Below are positions 63,992-64,000 of a stretch of 64,000 nt of DNA, one piece after another (the stretch's first letter is position 1; each line of letters starts with the position of its first letter). The notes beneath the pieces are model-generated. The model saw only the letters and a program-made list of their open reading frames with translations, made no database searches and was not told the DNA's origin. The DNA lies in assembly GCF_900102465.1 (NCBI RefSeq), contig NZ_FNBW01000014.1:1-64000 (forward strand), in the 5' to 3' direction. A program made the translations under genes and the position numbers. The stretch comes from Thalassobaculum litoreum DSM 18839. GTDB lineage: Bacteria; Pseudomonadota; Alphaproteobacteria; Thalassobaculales; Thalassobaculaceae.

Positions 63992-64000
63992 ATGCGGGTC
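63992..64000 (+). CDS. Start of a new gene, three codons visible
   Basis: ATG CGG GTC runs off the window end. GGAGG at 63981-63985 with a 6-base spacer makes this a credible start. Nothing can be said of the product. Confidence 0.5.

Overview
The window is about two-thirds G+C, densely coded, with short intergenic gaps. It looks like a chromosomal segment of an alphaproteobacterium, probably a Rhodospirillales-type organism. This is inferred from a RegB/RegA redox pair, GapR, two PAS_5 proteins, an aerobic-type cobalamin gene set, TAXI-TRAP transport, and sites matching the alphaproteobacterial LexA and CtrA consensus sequences. No rRNA, tRNA, CRISPR array, insertion sequence or phage gene was seen.

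Layout. 1-6555: 3' part of a very large RTX protein. 6762-8003: a degenerate EAL-like protein. 8306-12355 (minus): regA, a methyl-accepting chemotaxis protein and regB. 12451-14051: an ABC-2 type exporter pair. 14141-18038: cobalamin genes (cobT, cobS, a CobC-like phosphatase, cobK) with a Nudix hydrolase. 18171-27271: SCO1/SenC, a DapA-like aldolase, a DMT exporter, an SLC13 permease, two PAS_5 proteins, a 2-hydroxyacid dehydrogenase, an SH3 protein and a nucleotide-sugar epimerase. 27460-30987: a fused indolepyruvate:ferredoxin oxidoreductase. 31160-34413: gapR, an NTF2-like protein under a LexA-box candidate, rsmE and gshA. 34414-37203: a 700-bp spacer with a CtrA-type site, then a two-gene unit made of a degenerate GGDEF protein and an unrecognised 419-aa protein. 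37208-38782 (minus): a cupin and a PiT-like permease gene broken by a 19-bp tandem duplication. 38932-42832: an IlvD/Edd sugar-acid dehydratase, an SDR lacking its catalytic Tyr/Lys, a TauD-type dioxygenase and a GFA protein. 42948-47768: a sensor kinase and a TAXI-TRAP transporter with an extra small membrane protein. 47865-54594: tamA, tamB and a thioesterase. 54611-57363: a small orphan protein, an XRE regulator with a CtrA-type site, a serine hydrolase and uppP. 57679-63717: gltD-gltB. The window ends three codons into a new gene.

How the parts fit. The cobalamin genes cover precorrin-6A reduction and nucleotide-loop assembly. The dehydratase-SDR-dioxygenase run resembles a sugar-acid or carboxylate catabolic operon. 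TamA and TamB form one envelope complex. GltD and GltB form NADPH-glutamate synthase. GapR, the two CtrA-type sites and the degenerate GGDEF and EAL proteins point to cell-cycle and surface-behaviour control.

The most unusual items are the degenerate GGDEF/unknown-protein operon behind a CtrA-type site, the LexA-type box next to gapR, the CtrA-type site at the XRE gene, the 19-bp duplication that breaks the PiT-like gene, and several families of perfect intergenic palindromes. All function calls rest on reading motifs by eye; no database search was run.
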